NCBI GenBank assembly: GCA_028873595.1 | Contig: JAPPOV010000045.1 | Coordinates: 18,925-82,924, forward strand | Reading direction: 5' to 3' | Length of the DNA: 64,000 bases | DNA from: Gemmatimonadota bacterium | GTDB taxonomy: Bacteria; Gemmatimonadota; Gemmatimonadetes; Longimicrobiales; Gaopeijiaceae | Notes under the pieces: model-generated | Databases searched by the model: none | Told to the model about the DNA's origin: nothing | The model's input: only the letters and a program-made list of their open reading frames with translations | In this document: positions 44,895 to 54,796 of the stretch, one piece after another | Numbering within the stretch: the stretch's first letter is position 1 | Layout of the letters: each line of letters opens with the position of its first letter | Program-made: the position numbers and the translations under genes

Positions 44895-45649
44895 TCCCCT
44901 GTCTCTTGGTCCACCGCCGTGGGTTGGTCAAGACGGTACGGTTCAGTAACCCGAAGTATGTCGGCGACCCGATCAACGCAGTCCGCATCTTCAACGAGAA
45001 GGAGGTCGACGAAATAGTCGTACTGGACATCGATGCGACGGTGGAGAAGCGTGATCCGGACTACGATCTTGTCTCCAAGCTCGCCATGGAATGCAGGATG
45101 CCCCTCTGCTACGGCGGTGGCGTCCGCTCGGCTGATCAGGTCCAGCGTATCATTGGGCTCGGCGTAGAGAAGGTGGCCATTGGCGCGTTGGCGGTGGAGC
45201 AGCCGCATCTCATCTCCAAAGCCAGTGAGAAGGTGGGTAGCCAGAGCATCGCGGTGGTTCTGGATGTGAAGCGGACAGGGTTGAGGCGCCGTCAGGAGGT
45301 CGTCACTCACAACGGAGCGCGTCGCACCGGCCTGGACCCGGTGGATTTCGCTCGGCGGTGCGCCGAGCTCGGGGCTGGAGAGGTGATTCTGAATTCTGTT
45401 GACCGGGACGGTAACATGGAGGGGTATGATCTCGATCTAGTTCGTCGTGTTCGCGAAAAAGTATCTGTGCCGATTACCGTTATGGGGGGCGCGGGGAGCC
45501 TCGAGCACATCCGGGCGCTGGTCGATGAGTTCCAGCTCATCGGGGCGGCTGCTGGCAGCCTCTTTGTCTTCAAGGGGAAATACCGGGCGGTCTTGATCAA
45601 CTATCCAGATCGAGAAGCGCGAGACAGTCTTGGCCGTTCCTCAACTTGA
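44876..45649 (+). CDS. hisF: HisF-like cyclase subunit, surface-sugar copy
   Basis: A (beta/alpha)8 barrel of the HisF family: RIIPCLLVHRRGLVKT at the N terminus, VVLDIDATVEKRDPDYDLV near 48, YGGGVRSADQVQRIIGLG near 80-100 and ILNSVDRDGNMEGYDLDL near 170, where the Asp pair of HisF is located. Canonical HisF begins IIPCLDVKDGRVVKG; here it is LLVHRRGLVKTV, as in WbpG-linked forms. The GTG start at 44876 overlaps hisH. The function proposed is ammonia channelling to WbpG; the usual imidazole cyclisation role may be lost. Confidence 0.86.
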   Translation: MLRPRIIPCLLVHRRGLVKTVRFSNPKYVGDPINAVRIFNEKEVDEIVVLDIDATVEKRDPDYDLVSKLAMECRMPLCYGGGVRSADQVQRIIGLGVEKVAIGALAVEQPHLISKASEKVGSQSIAVVLDVKRTGLRRRQEVVTHNGARRTGLDPVDFARRCAELGAGEVILNSVDRDGNMEGYDLDLVRRVREKVSVPITVMGGAGSLEHIRALVDEFQLIGAAAGSLFVFKGKYRAVLINYPDREARDSLGRSST

Positions 45650-46038
45650 GTCCCTCCGGCCTAGGTTGCTTGTCTGTTTTCCCAGACAGTCGAGATGATT
45701 TGCGCGCTTACCCCAAGTGAGCACCGCATAGGGAATGCAGAATCCGAAGTCGCCGCAACGGTCCTGAGTGTTTTGCCCCTGGCGAGCGCGAGGCGGAGAG
45801 TTCTTGAATTCCTTCCTTAGGCGGTCTTCAAGGGCACAATCCCTCCCCGGGCAGTGCTGGCAGAATCGAGGCGTACTTTTTTTCCGCAGCTGCTTGGGCA
45901 CCCCGCTCGCGAGGGAATGCCTGGCTTCGGTCTTTCGGTTCCCGGCGTCTCCGGTATCGGGCTTGGGTCAGCCTCCCGCATTGGCGTGACGGTGCTCTGG
46001 GTCCACCATCAACCTTCATGGTAGTGAGGCGCAGGCCG
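45650..46038. other. Intergenic region after the amidotransferase trio
   Basis: Nearly 390 bases with no convincing gene. Just after hisF there is a hairpin at 45671-45688 with six-base arms TGTCTG and CAGACA around a TTTTCC loop, a possible terminator. The frames on the minus strand are Cys/Arg-rich but match nothing I know. The promoter of the WbuB-like gene presumably lies toward 46000. Confidence 0.4.
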
Positions 46039-47235
46039 ATGAGGATTCTCTTTCTCTCCGACAACTATCCGCCGGAGGTCAACGCACCCGCGCTCCGCAC
46101 GCATGCCCATTGCCGGGAATGGGTCGCCGCGGGGGCAGAGGTCACGGTGATCTCCTGTGTGCCCAACTTCCCGCAGGGCGTTCCGCACAAGGGATACGAG
46201 AACCGCTGGGTCCAGGAAGAAACGGTGGACGGGGTGCGGGTCGTAAGGGTTTGGAGCTACATGGCAGCCAATGCGGGCTTTGCCGCGCGAATCGTGGACT
46301 ACGTCTCCTTCGCGGTTGCGAGCGTAATTGCGGGCTTGGCGCAGGATTTTGACGTGATCGTGGCGACCTCCCCACAGTTCTTCACGGCTTGGGCCGGCTC
46401 GGTCCTCGCGACGATCAAGCGGCGGCCGTGGGTGTTTGAAGTCAGGGATCTCTGGCCGGCGAGCATCGTCGCGACCGGAGCAATGCGGAATGGGTTTGCG
46501 ATCCGTCTTCTGGAGCGGCTCGAACTGGACCTTTACCGGTCGGCGGACCTGATCGTCCCCGTCACGTCAGCTTTCGAGCGAAACTTGATCGCTCGGGGTA
46601 TTCCGGGTGATGGGATCTGCGTGGTGCCCAACGGAGTCAACACGGAAGAATGGAACTCGAAAGGTGGGGTCGCCGATCGGTCCAACTCAGAGCCGTTCAA
46701 GGTTGGATATCTGGGAACAATGGGTTTGGCTCACGGGCTGGAGGTCCTGTTGGAGGCCGCGTCGCTTCTGGCGGAAGAGGATGTGCAGTTTGAGATCACG
46801 GGCGATGGTGCGGCTCGAGATTGGCTGATATCCTTTGCCGAAGTACGCGAGCTCACCAACGTGACGTTCCATGATCCAATCGGTCGCGAGCAGGTGCCTG
46901 ACCGACTTCAAGCGTTCCATGCGGCCGTGATCCCCCTCCGGGCGACCAAGACTTTCACCGAGGTCATCCCCTCGAAAATTTTCGAGACCGCTGCTGCGGG
47001 CGTCCCGATTCTCCTCGGTGTTCGCGGAGAAGCGCAGAGGCTGGTTGAGCGTTACCGTGCGGGTATCGCTTTCGAGCCGGAAAACCCACAGGAACTTGCC
47101 GCGGCGATCCGGCGTCTCAAGCTTGACCCCAGTCTGTCTCGTCGTCTGGCTGAGGGAGGTGCCGAGCTAGCCCGTGATTTCGACAGGCGGGTGCTCGCTC
47201 GGACCATGCTGGAGCGGATTAAGGCGTTGGTCTAG
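46039..47235 (+). CDS. Glycosyltransferase family 4, WbuB-like
   Basis: The protein starts MRILFLSDNYPPEVNAPALRTHAHCREW, the standard start of WbuB-type GT4 enzymes (e.g. L-fucosamine transferases), followed by VISCVPNFPQGVPHKGYENRW, FEVRDLWPASIVATGAM, the linker VVPNGVNTEEW, and a C-terminal KTFTEVIPSKIFETAAAGVPILLGVRGEA segment, where the usual acidic EX7E pair is E...E. The ATG at 46039 was chosen over 46018 because it begins directly at the motif. It may extend the same repeat unit as the amidino sugar, but sugar identity is not deducible. Confidence 0.87.
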   Translation: MRILFLSDNYPPEVNAPALRTHAHCREWVAAGAEVTVISCVPNFPQGVPHKGYENRWVQEETVDGVRVVRVWSYMAANAGFAARIVDYVSFAVASVIAGLAQDFDVIVATSPQFFTAWAGSVLATIKRRPWVFEVRDLWPASIVATGAMRNGFAIRLLERLELDLYRSADLIVPVTSAFERNLIARGIPGDGICVVPNGVNTEEWNSKGGVADRSNSEPFKVGYLGTMGLAHGLEVLLEAASLLAEEDVQFEITGDGAARDWLISFAEVRELTNVTFHDPIGREQVPDRLQAFHAAVIPLRATKTFTEVIPSKIFETAAAGVPILLGVRGEAQRLVERYRAGIAFEPENPQELAAAIRRLKLDPSLSRRLAEGGAELARDFDRRVLARTMLERIKALV

Positions 47236-47267
47236 GTCCAGACCATCCTCGAACAACACTCGCTTAG

Positions 47268-49481
47268 ATGGCTGTGAACTCCTCGCGCGTTTCGGGCGAT
47301 GCGATCCTCGGACTGCCTCGTCCGCTGGCCCGCTGTCTCGAAGGCTACACCGAGCGTCTGGACGTCGACGCGATTCGACGCGCTTACGATTTAGCTGTGG
47401 AGGCCCACACCGGTCAGACGCGCGCGTCCGGTGCGGAGTACGTCTCCCACACGGTGGATGTCGCCATCATCCTGGCGCAATTGCGGCTCGACACGGATAC
47501 GATAGTCGCCGGCCTGATCCACGACACGATCGAGGACACCGACGTCACACTTCGTGATATCGAGGAGCGTTTTGGAACGCAGGTTGCGGCCATCGTCGAC
47601 GGGGTCACCAAACTCGGTAAGGTTCAGTTCCGCTCGGCGACAGAGCAGCAGGTCGAGAACTATCGCAAGATGCTGCTCTCGATGGCCAGCGACGCCAGAG
47701 TCATCCTCGTGAAGCTTGCCGACCGACTTCACAACATGAGGACGCTCGAACACCTCCCCGATCACAAACGTAGGCGGATCGCGCTCGAAACCCGCGAGAT
47801 CTACGCACCTCTCGCCCACAGGCTGGGTGTCGCTGCGATCCGCTGGGAACTCGAGGACCTGGCCTTCAAGTTCCTCGAGCCGGAGGAGTACGAGGCTCTC
47901 GGCAAGAAACTCCGGCAGCGCCGTCGGACGCGCGAGCGCCAGATCCTCGAAATGCAGCGTCCGTTGGAGGAGGAACTGGAGGCCGCCGGTATCAAGGCCG
48001 TGGTGAGCGGCCGACCCAAGCATCTTTGGTCGATCCATCGGAAAATTGTCACGCAGAATCGGCCGTTCGATGACATCTACGACCTGATGGCGATGCGGGT
48101 CCTCACGGCAAACATCCAGGACTGCTACGCTGCGCTCGGAATTATCCATAGCAAGTGGACACCTATCCCGGAGCGGTTTCACGACTACGTGGCCACACCC
48201 AAGTCCAACATGTACCGGTCTCTCCACACGACCGTATTCGGGCCGGGCGGCCGACGCTACGAGATCCAGATCAGAACCGAAGAGATGCATCGAACCTCGG
48301 AGTACGGGATCGCAGCGCATTGGCGGTACAAGGAGGATGGGGACGCGAGGTCCGATGAAGCGGACGAAGCGCTGACCTGGTTCCGGCAGGTGCTCGAATG
48401 GCAGCAGGATACCGCCGAGCCTGAGGAGTTCATGGAATTCCTCCGCATGGACCTGTTCCGTGGGGAGATCTTCGTATTCACGCCAGATGGCGACGTAAAG
48501 GCGCTCCCTGTCGGTGCGACCCCCATCGACTTCGCCTACTCGGTCCATACGGAGGTCGGCAACCACTGTGCGGGCTCCAAGGTGAACGGTCGCATTGCTC
48601 CGTTGTCGCGCGAGCTGAAGAACGGAGATGCGATCGAGATCCTCACAAACCCCAAGCAGCGGCCGAACCGGGACTGGCTTTCGTTCGTGAAGACCAGCCG
48701 AGCTCGTCAAAGCATCCGCCAGTGGATCCGTCGGGAGGAGTTCGACTCGGCCCTGCGTCTCGGAAAAGAGCTGCTCGAGAAGGAACTCAAGAAGGCTCGC
48801 CGGACATTACCCAGCGACGCAGACGCACGTCTCGAAGCGTCCATCAACCTCGGGTACGACGACTTCGAGCGCGTGCAAGCAGCCCTGGGCCGCGGCGAAG
48901 TGGGGCCAACCGCAGTCATTAAACAGTTCTTCCCGGACCACGACCCGGCCGAAGCCGCTCGTCGTGAGCCATCTGCCCTTTCGCGTCTCGCCGCCCGACT
49001 CCGAATCTCGGGTCGAGGTGTCCGCATTCAGGGGATGGACAACCTGATGGTGCGGTACTCGCGATGCTGTCAGCCCGTGCCCGGTGACCCGGTCATTGGG
49101 TACATCACGCGTGGACGAGGGGTGTCGATCCACCGAAAGGACTGCCCGAACGTGCTTGCCCTGTCGCGCGACCCCGAGCGCAGGATCGAGATCGAGTGGG
49201 CCGCCGAGAAAGGGGACCGCTTCTTCGTGAAGCTCTTCATGAGGGGCTCCGATCGGCGCGGATTGCTCTCCGACGTGGCCAAGGCGATCACGGATACGGG
49301 CACGGACATCTCTCACGCCGACATGCGCACGACCGAGGGGGGCATGCACGGTGAATTCGTCGTCGAGGTCCGTGACCTCGCACATCTGGAGAAGGTGCGT
49401 CGGTCGATCGGGCGCGTGAAAGGGGTACTCGACGTTGAGCGTCGAGAGCACTTCGAGGAGGACGATCTGGGCTGGGCCTGA
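47268..49481 (+). CDS. relA: Bifunctional (p)ppGpp synthase/hydrolase (RelA/SpoT)
   Basis: The long RSH protein makes and degrades the stringent-response alarmone. HD hydrolase domain: YVSHTVDVAIIL and GLIHDTIEDT with the HD pair at residues 85-86. Synthetase domain: YDLMAMRVLT and SLHTTVFGPGGRRYEIQIRTEEMHRTSEYGIAAHW. TGS domain: VFTPDGDVKALPVGATPIDFAYSVHTEVG near 405-433. C-terminal zinc-finger/ACT region: YSRCCQPVPGDPVIGYITRGRGVSIHRKDCPN and DVAKAITDTGTDISHADMRTTEG. The presence of the HD motif shows hydrolase competence. The length, 737, is normal. It is co-oriented with the glycan genes but is a housekeeping gene. Confidence 0.95.
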   Translation: MAVNSSRVSGDAILGLPRPLARCLEGYTERLDVDAIRRAYDLAVEAHTGQTRASGAEYVSHTVDVAIILAQLRLDTDTIVAGLIHDTIEDTDVTLRDIEERFGTQVAAIVDGVTKLGKVQFRSATEQQVENYRKMLLSMASDARVILVKLADRLHNMRTLEHLPDHKRRRIALETREIYAPLAHRLGVAAIRWELEDLAFKFLEPEEYEALGKKLRQRRRTRERQILEMQRPLEEELEAAGIKAVVSGRPKHLWSIHRKIVTQNRPFDDIYDLMAMRVLTANIQDCYAALGIIHSKWTPIPERFHDYVATPKSNMYRSLHTTVFGPGGRRYEIQIRTEEMHRTSEYGIAAHWRYKEDGDARSDEADEALTWFRQVLEWQQDTAEPEEFMEFLRMDLFRGEIFVFTPDGDVKALPVGATPIDFAYSVHTEVGNHCAGSKVNGRIAPLSRELKNGDAIEILTNPKQRPNRDWLSFVKTSRARQSIRQWIRREEFDSALRLGKELLEKELKKARRTLPSDADARLEASINLGYDDFERVQAALGRGEVGPTAVIKQFFPDHDPAEAARREPSALSRLAARLRISGRGVRIQGMDNLMVRYSRCCQPVPGDPVIGYITRGRGVSIHRKDCPNVLALSRDPERRIEIEWAAEKGDRFFVKLFMRGSDRRGLLSDVAKAITDTGTDISHADMRTTEGGMHGEFVVEVRDLAHLEKVRRSIGRVKGVLDVERREHFEEDDLGWA

Positions 49482-49586
49482 ACCACAACCGTTGCTCGAT
49501 ACGAAGGTCACGTACAGTTTCTTAGGCGCTTACCCTCCCCCCTTCCCCCCGCGAGCTCTGCTCGTAAATCTAAAGGCCACAGACCT

Positions 49587-51113
49587 TTGACCCCGACGCA
49601 CCTTCCGTTGCTCCTCACGGGCGCGTTCCTCACGTCGCTCGTGCTCTCCCTCTCAGGAACGTACCTCGTGCGGGGGTGGGCGATCCGGAAGGGGTTCGTG
49701 GACCACCCGGACGGTGCTCGGCGGATCCACACTGCGCCGACCCCGAATGTCGGTGGCGTCGCGATCTTCGTTGCCTCGCTCCTGTCGTTCGTGCTCTGGG
49801 GCGGTGTGGCTGATCCGGATATGCTGCGACGCCCCGAGATCCTCTCGATGCTGGTCGGGGGAGGGTTGATCTTCCTTCTCGGGTTCTGGGACGACACTCA
49901 CCATCTTCGGGCGGGCACGAAATTCGCCGTTCAGACTCTGATCGCGGTCACCGTGTTCCTCGGGGGGGTGAGGATCATGGGGGTCGAGATCGGCGGTATC
50001 TGGTCAAGCCAGCTCACCGGTTTGGCAGGTCTGACCGTGAGCGTGTTTTGGTTGGTGGGAACAACCAACGCGTTCAATCTGATCGACGGAAGCGACGGTG
50101 TCGCAGGGGGTGCGGCGATGTTCGCGTCCATCGCGATGGGCGTCATCTTGGCTTTGAACGGTGACCCTCTGGGCGCGTTGATGGCGACGATCCTGGTGGG
50201 AGCTACCCTGGGCTTCCTCTTCTTCAACTTCCCTCCTGCCTCCGTCTTCATGGGTGATAGCGGGAGCCTCTTCCTGGGTTTCACGCTGGCGTCTCTCGGA
50301 GTGATCACGGTGCAGAAAGGCTCCACGTTTCTGGCGATCACCATCCCGATCATCGCGTTCGGAATTCCACTCCTGGACACATCGATCGCGATCGTGCGCC
50401 GCTTCCTGAGACACGAGCCGATTTTCGCGCCGGATCGGGGACACATTCATCATCGGCTGAAGGACCTCGGGCATTCGCCCCGGCGTGTCGCGATTCTGCT
50501 CTATGTGGCGTGTGCAGGCTGCGCGTCGCTCTCGATGGTCCTGGCCGAACCGGGTGCGACGAGGGTCCTTCCGGTGTTCGTCGTCGCGGGTGCTGTGCTC
50601 ATCCTCGCGGTGCAAAGGCTCAAGGTGCCTGAGCTGGCAGAGCTCGGTGGCGTGTTCGGCCGGGCCTTTCAGCAGCGCACGGTGATCTCTCACAATGTTC
50701 GCGTTCACTCAGCGACGGTGAAGCTGAGCGAGGCGAGCTCCTCGGCCGACATCGTCGAGCACCTTGCGGACGCGTTCGACGGGAGTGAGTTCTCGGCGGT
50801 GGAGCTCTGGGTCGTTGGATCTTCGGGTGGTGACCTGGCCTGTCACCCCCTCGCCACCCCGGACGGTGGGGGCTTTCGCCTGAGGGTCGACTTCGATCGA
50901 GTCCTTCATGGCGATCAGGAATACAAGATCCAGGCACCGGTCTTGTATGAGGGTGCCCAGGTCGGCAGGCTGTCGTTTTGTGGTCGCTCGACCGGCCACA
51001 GGCTGTACACGGACATCCGTCTGATCGCGCGGCGTCTTGCCCCCGCACTTGGTGAGACCCTCGGTCGGCTTGCCGCTGTTCGAACGGGAGAACAGCCTCA
51101 GACGAGGGTCTGA
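49587..51113 (+). CDS. WecA/TagO-like undecaprenyl-phosphate HexNAc-1-P transferase with C-terminal extension
   Basis: Multi-helix glycosyltransferase of the MraY/WecA family (about ten helices, residues 5-345): DHPDGARRIHTAPTPNVGG near 36, GFWDDTHHLRAGTKFAVQ near 97, IDGSDGVAGGAAMFAS near 165, and HIHHRLKDLGHSPRRV near 290, carrying the catalytic Asp residues and His motif. It initiates a lipid-linked polymer with GlcNAc-1-P or a related sugar. Residues about 365-500 are an extra soluble domain (HNVRVHSATVKLSEASSSADIVEHLADAF, then a GAF-like strand pattern such as YKIQAPVLYEGAQVGRLSF). The TTG at 49587 is the start; a GAF-like regulatory role is inference. Confidence 0.86.
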   Translation: MTPTHLPLLLTGAFLTSLVLSLSGTYLVRGWAIRKGFVDHPDGARRIHTAPTPNVGGVAIFVASLLSFVLWGGVADPDMLRRPEILSMLVGGGLIFLLGFWDDTHHLRAGTKFAVQTLIAVTVFLGGVRIMGVEIGGIWSSQLTGLAGLTVSVFWLVGTTNAFNLIDGSDGVAGGAAMFASIAMGVILALNGDPLGALMATILVGATLGFLFFNFPPASVFMGDSGSLFLGFTLASLGVITVQKGSTFLAITIPIIAFGIPLLDTSIAIVRRFLRHEPIFAPDRGHIHHRLKDLGHSPRRVAILLYVACAGCASLSMVLAEPGATRVLPVFVVAGAVLILAVQRLKVPELAELGGVFGRAFQQRTVISHNVRVHSATVKLSEASSSADIVEHLADAFDGSEFSAVELWVVGSSGGDLACHPLATPDGGGFRLRVDFDRVLHGDQEYKIQAPVLYEGAQVGRLSFCGRSTGHRLYTDIRLIARRLAPALGETLGRLAAVRTGEQPQTRV

Positions 51114-51375
51114 CCATGCACTCTTCTGACGCTTGACCGCCGCCCTCACAACGGGTGTGGTCGTCCAGCGGCTCGCTCAGCCACTCCCTAGACATCGGGC
51201 CATCAGAGCCCGCCTCAGTTCTGCGGTTCGTTGACTCCGGAACTCACCTAGGAAGGACGGGTCCCAGCCCTCTTATGCGACTGTTTCTCCATCGATATCG
51301 GCCTACCGTGCGCGCTTCCAGAGGCGCAGGAGCTCGTCCTGCGTTGGTGGCAAACCGCCACGTGTCAGTGACCCA

Positions 51376-53385
51376 ATGCTGGACGCAGGGCCAGGCCTCG
51401 TGACTGCCTTCGATCTCATCTCTCCTCATCAGCCCGCCGGGGACCAGCCCAAGGCCATCGAAGAGCTCACGGCTGGGTTGAAACGGGGCGACGAACACCA
51501 GGTTCTCCTTGGGGCCACAGGTACCGGGAAGACCTTCACGATGGCGCACGTCATCGCGAACTACGGGCGGCCGACCCTTGTGATGTCGCACAACAAGACG
51601 CTGGCCGCCCAGCTCTACGGCGAACTCAAGTCGCTCTTTCCCCACAATGCAGTCGAGTACTTCATCTCGTACTACGACTACTACCAGCCAGAGGCGTACG
51701 TCGCCGCCACGGACACCTACATCGAGAAAGACGCCTCGATCAACGAGGACATCGAGCGGCTGAGGCTTCGTGCTACGTCATCGCTGATGGAGCGTGAGGA
51801 TGTCATCGTCGTGGCCTCGGTGTCGTGCATATTCGGCCTCGGGAATCCTCTGGACTATCGAAGCCTCATGCTTCATGTGGCGATGGGTGAGGAGCACCCG
51901 CGGAAGCAGATCCTTCGTGGCCTCGTCGATATTCAGTACAAACGCAACGATTATCTCTTCGAGCGCGGCACATTCCGAGTTCGTGGGGATACGGTCGAGG
52001 TCTTTCCTGCCTATGAAGAGCAGGGTGTCCGGATCGAGCTCTGGGGTGACGAGGTGGAGCGGATCAGCCGATTCGATCCACTCAAGGGTGAGATCATCGC
52101 GACCCTCGACCGGACTGCGATCTACCCGGCGAGCCACTACGTCACTCGTCGAGCGACAATCGAGGGTATGGTGCCGGCGATCCGCGCTGAACTCGAGGAA
52201 CAGCTTGCGAGGTTCCGTTCAGCCGGGAAGCTGCTGGAAGCCCAGAGACTCGAACAGCGGACGAATTTCGACATCGAGATGATGCTCGAGATCGGGACGT
52301 GTCCGGGGATCGAGAATTACTCGCTGTACACGAGTGGGCGTCGGACCGGCGATCGCCCTGCGTGTCTGATCGACTATTTCCCGGCGGACTTTCTCACCGT
52401 CATGGACGAATCTCACGTGTCCATTCCGCAGATCAACGGGATGTACAAGGGTGACCGTTCACGCAAAGAAGTCTTGATCGAGCACGGCTTCCGACTGCCG
52501 TCCGCCCTCGACAACAGGCCCCTGAAGTTCGAGGAGTGGAAGAGCGTCGTACCGCAGGCTGTCTTTGTGTCTGCGACACCGGGCGATTGGGAACTCGAGA
52601 AGACCGGGGGAGCCGTGGTCGAGCAGATCATCCGACCGACCGGCCTGGTGGATCCGAAGATCTCGGTCCGGCCGGTGAAGGGGCAAGTCGACGATTTGCT
52701 GGCCGAGATCCGGGAACGCGAGAAGCGGCGCGAGCGGGTGCTCGTCACCACCCTGACCAAGCGGATGGCGGAGGACCTGTCCGAATATCTCCAGTCGGTC
52801 GGAGTACGGGTACGGTACATGCACTCAGAGGTCGATACGATCGAACGCATGGCGATCCTCAGGACGCTGAGGCTCGGGAAGATCGACGTGCTTGTCGGTA
52901 TCAACCTGTTGCGCGAAGGGCTCGACCTACCGGAGGTCTCACTCGTCGCGATCCTCGATGCGGACAAGGAAGGCTTTCTCCGCAACGCGCGTTCTTTGAT
53001 CCAGACGGTGGGGCGGGCTGCCAGGAACGCAGGTGGGGAGGCGATCATGTATGCGGATCGGATCACGAGGTCGATGAATGCGTGCATCGATGAGACAAAT
53101 CGTCGGCGCGCTGCGCAGCTTGCCCATAATGAGAAGCATGGCATCACACCGGAGACGATTCAGAAGTCGATCGAGGAGATCGAGTTCGCGACCCGTGTCG
53201 CAGATGCGCGTGTGGCTCCGGCGTCTGGAGTAGCGGAACCGTCCGGGTCCTACCAGGACGAGGTGAATCGTGAGGAGTACGTGAAGATTCTCGAGCAGGA
53301 AATGGCGGAGGCTGCTGAAGCGCTGGACTTCGAGCGGGCAGCACTTCTGAGAGACCAGCTGTTCGAGTTGAACGCTGCGAAATAG
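51376..53385 (+). CDS. uvrB: UvrABC excinuclease subunit B
   Basis: DNA-repair helicase-like subunit that verifies damage in nucleotide excision repair. It has Walker A GATGTGKT at about residues 46-53, the beta-hairpin [11 protein letters not shown] near 100, [14 protein letters not shown], the [17 protein letters not shown] segment with the DE-box, the helicase C-terminal motif [10 protein letters not shown], and a C-terminal UVR domain ([24 protein letters not shown]). An alternative GTG at 51400, directly before [19 protein letters not shown], would fit the family N terminus better than the ATG at 51376. The 260 bases upstream contain no gene. Confidence 0.96.
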   Translation: MLDAGPGLVTAFDLISPHQPAGDQPKAIEELTAGLKRGDEHQVLLGATGTGKTFTMAHVIANYGRPTLVMSHNKTLAAQLYGELKSLFPHNAVEYFISYYDYYQPEAYVAATDTYIEKDASINEDIERLRLRATSSLMEREDVIVVASVSCIFGLGNPLDYRSLMLHVAMGEEHPRKQILRGLVDIQYKRNDYLFERGTFRVRGDTVEVFPAYEEQGVRIELWGDEVERISRFDPLKGEIIATLDRTAIYPASHYVTRRATIEGMVPAIRAELEEQLARFRSAGKLLEAQRLEQRTNFDIEMMLEIGTCPGIENYSLYTSGRRTGDRPACLIDYFPADFLTVMDESHVSIPQINGMYKGDRSRKEVLIEHGFRLPSALDNRPLKFEEWKSVVPQAVFVSATPGDWELEKTGGAVVEQIIRPTGLVDPKISVRPVKGQVDDLLAEIREREKRRERVLVTTLTKRMAEDLSEYLQSVGVRVRYMHSEVDTIERMAILRTLRLGKIDVLVGINLLREGLDLPEVSLVAILDADKEGFLRNARSLIQTVGRAARNAGGEAIMYADRITRSMNACIDETNRRRAAQLAHNEKHGITPETIQKSIEEIEFATRVADARVAPASGVAEPSGSYQDEVNREEYVKILEQEMAEAAEALDFERAALLRDQLFELNAAK

Positions 53386-53482
53386 CGACCTTGGGGGTCC
53401 ACATACTGCCTGTAATTCTAGATCTTCTGCGGTCCAGGGGTGGCAACCGCCGCCGAGACCCAAGAACGCTTCAGGTCAGTAC

Positions 53483-54796
53483 ATGAACGTGGGGATTGTA
53501 GGCTCTGGGTACGTAGGTCTCGTGGTCGGTGCGTGTCTGGCAGAGTCCGGCAATGACGTGATCTGTGCCGATATTGACGAGAGCAAGATCGCTCGCCTCA
53601 ACGAAGGCGACGTGCCGATCTACGAGCCTGGCCTGAACGCATTGATCGAGCGAAATCTCGAGCAGGGTCGATTGTCCTTCACAACGGACGTCGCGGCCGC
53701 CGTGAAGGCATCGCACGTGATCTTCATCGCGGTGGGCACTCCGCCCGACGAAGACGGTTCTGCGGACCTGCAGCACGTCCTCGCCGTCGCCCGGACAATC
53801 GGGCAGGCGATGGAGGATGAAAAGATCGTCATCACGAAGAGCACGGTGCCGGTGGGTACGGCCCGGCGCGTGCGTGAGGCGATCGAACAAGAGACCGACG
53901 TTCCCGTGCACGTGTGCTCGAACCCGGAGTTTCTGAGGGAGGGTGCCGCGATCGACGACTTCATGAAGCCCGATCGAGTGGTGATCGGTGTCGACTCGGA
54001 GCACGCCGGTGAGGTCCTGCGTGAACTCTATGCCCCGTTGGTTCGAACGGGCCACTCCATCATGATCATGGACGTGCCTGCGGCCGAGATCACGAAGTAC
54101 GCGGCGAATGCGATGCTGGCGACCCGGATCAGCTTCATGAACTCGATCGCACGTTTGTGTGAGGCCACCGGGGTGGACGTGAACGCGGTCCGAAAGGGGA
54201 TTGGCTCGGACTCGCGGATCGGTTCCAGCTTCCTCTTCCCGGGCGTGGGATACGGAGGCTCGTGCTTTCCGAAGGACGTAAAGGCGCTTGTGAAGACGAT
54301 GGGGGAATTCGGAGTCGACCCATCCATCCTCCAGTCGGTTGAGGACGTGAATGAGTCGCAGAAGAGCACTCTGCTCGAGAGACTCCTCGCGATCATGGGG
54401 GACGACCTGTCGGAAAGGACAATCGCTGTCTGGGGTCTGGCGTTCAAACCAAACACGGACGACATGCGAGAAGCCCCAAGCCTTGTGACGATCGAGGGAC
54501 TCCTCGCACGAGGGGCCCGGGTTGTAGCGCATGATCCAGTCGCAATGACCGAGGCCCGTCACCATCTTGGTGATCGCATCGAGTACGTCGAGTCGAACTA
54601 CGATGCCCTGGGGGGTGCCGACGCGCTGCTGATTCACACCGAATGGCATCCCTACCGGAGCCCCGATTTCAGGCGGATGGCCGAGGCCATGAGCCGCCCG
54701 CTCATTCTCGACGGCAGAAACCTCTACGATCCGGCGGACATGGCTGGCCACGGCTTCCAGTACGTATCGATCGGTCGGGCCCCGGTGGGCGTCTGA
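53483..54796 (+). CDS. ugd: UDP-glucose 6-dehydrogenase
   Basis: Makes UDP-glucuronate from UDP-glucose in two NAD-dependent oxidations. Seen: [26 protein letters not shown] (Rossmann), [54 protein letters not shown], and [21 protein letters not shown] near 250 with the catalytic Cys, all diagnostic of Ugd rather than WbpA/WecC. 437 residues is normal. The stop overlaps the ATG of uxs (TGATG), so glucuronate and xylose synthesis are coupled. It is the fourth gene of the nucleotide-sugar dehydrogenase type near this locus. Confidence 0.95.
   Translation: MNVGIVGSGYVGLVVGACLAESGNDVICADIDESKIARLNEGDVPIYEPGLNALIERNLEQGRLSFTTDVAAAVKASHVIFIAVGTPPDEDGSADLQHVLAVARTIGQAMEDEKIVITKSTVPVGTARRVREAIEQETDVPVHVCSNPEFLREGAAIDDFMKPDRVVIGVDSEHAGEVLRELYAPLVRTGHSIMIMDVPAAEITKYAANAMLATRISFMNSIARLCEATGVDVNAVRKGIGSDSRIGSSFLFPGVGYGGSCFPKDVKALVKTMGEFGVDPSILQSVEDVNESQKSTLLERLLAIMGDDLSERTIAVWGLAFKPNTDDMREAPSLVTIEGLLARGARVVAHDPVAMTEARHHLGDRIEYVESNYDALGGADALLIHTEWHPYRSPDFRRMAEAMSRPLILDGRNLYDPADMAGHGFQYVSIGRAPVGV

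Noticed and set aside
45641..45901. Cys/Arg-rich minus-strand frame beyond hisF
   Set aside because: It overlaps the hisF end and has no recognisable family or start context; probably non-coding.
53471..54751. Minus-strand 426-codon frame opposite ugd
   Set aside because: Antisense to a very well conserved dehydrogenase; no motif on this strand.
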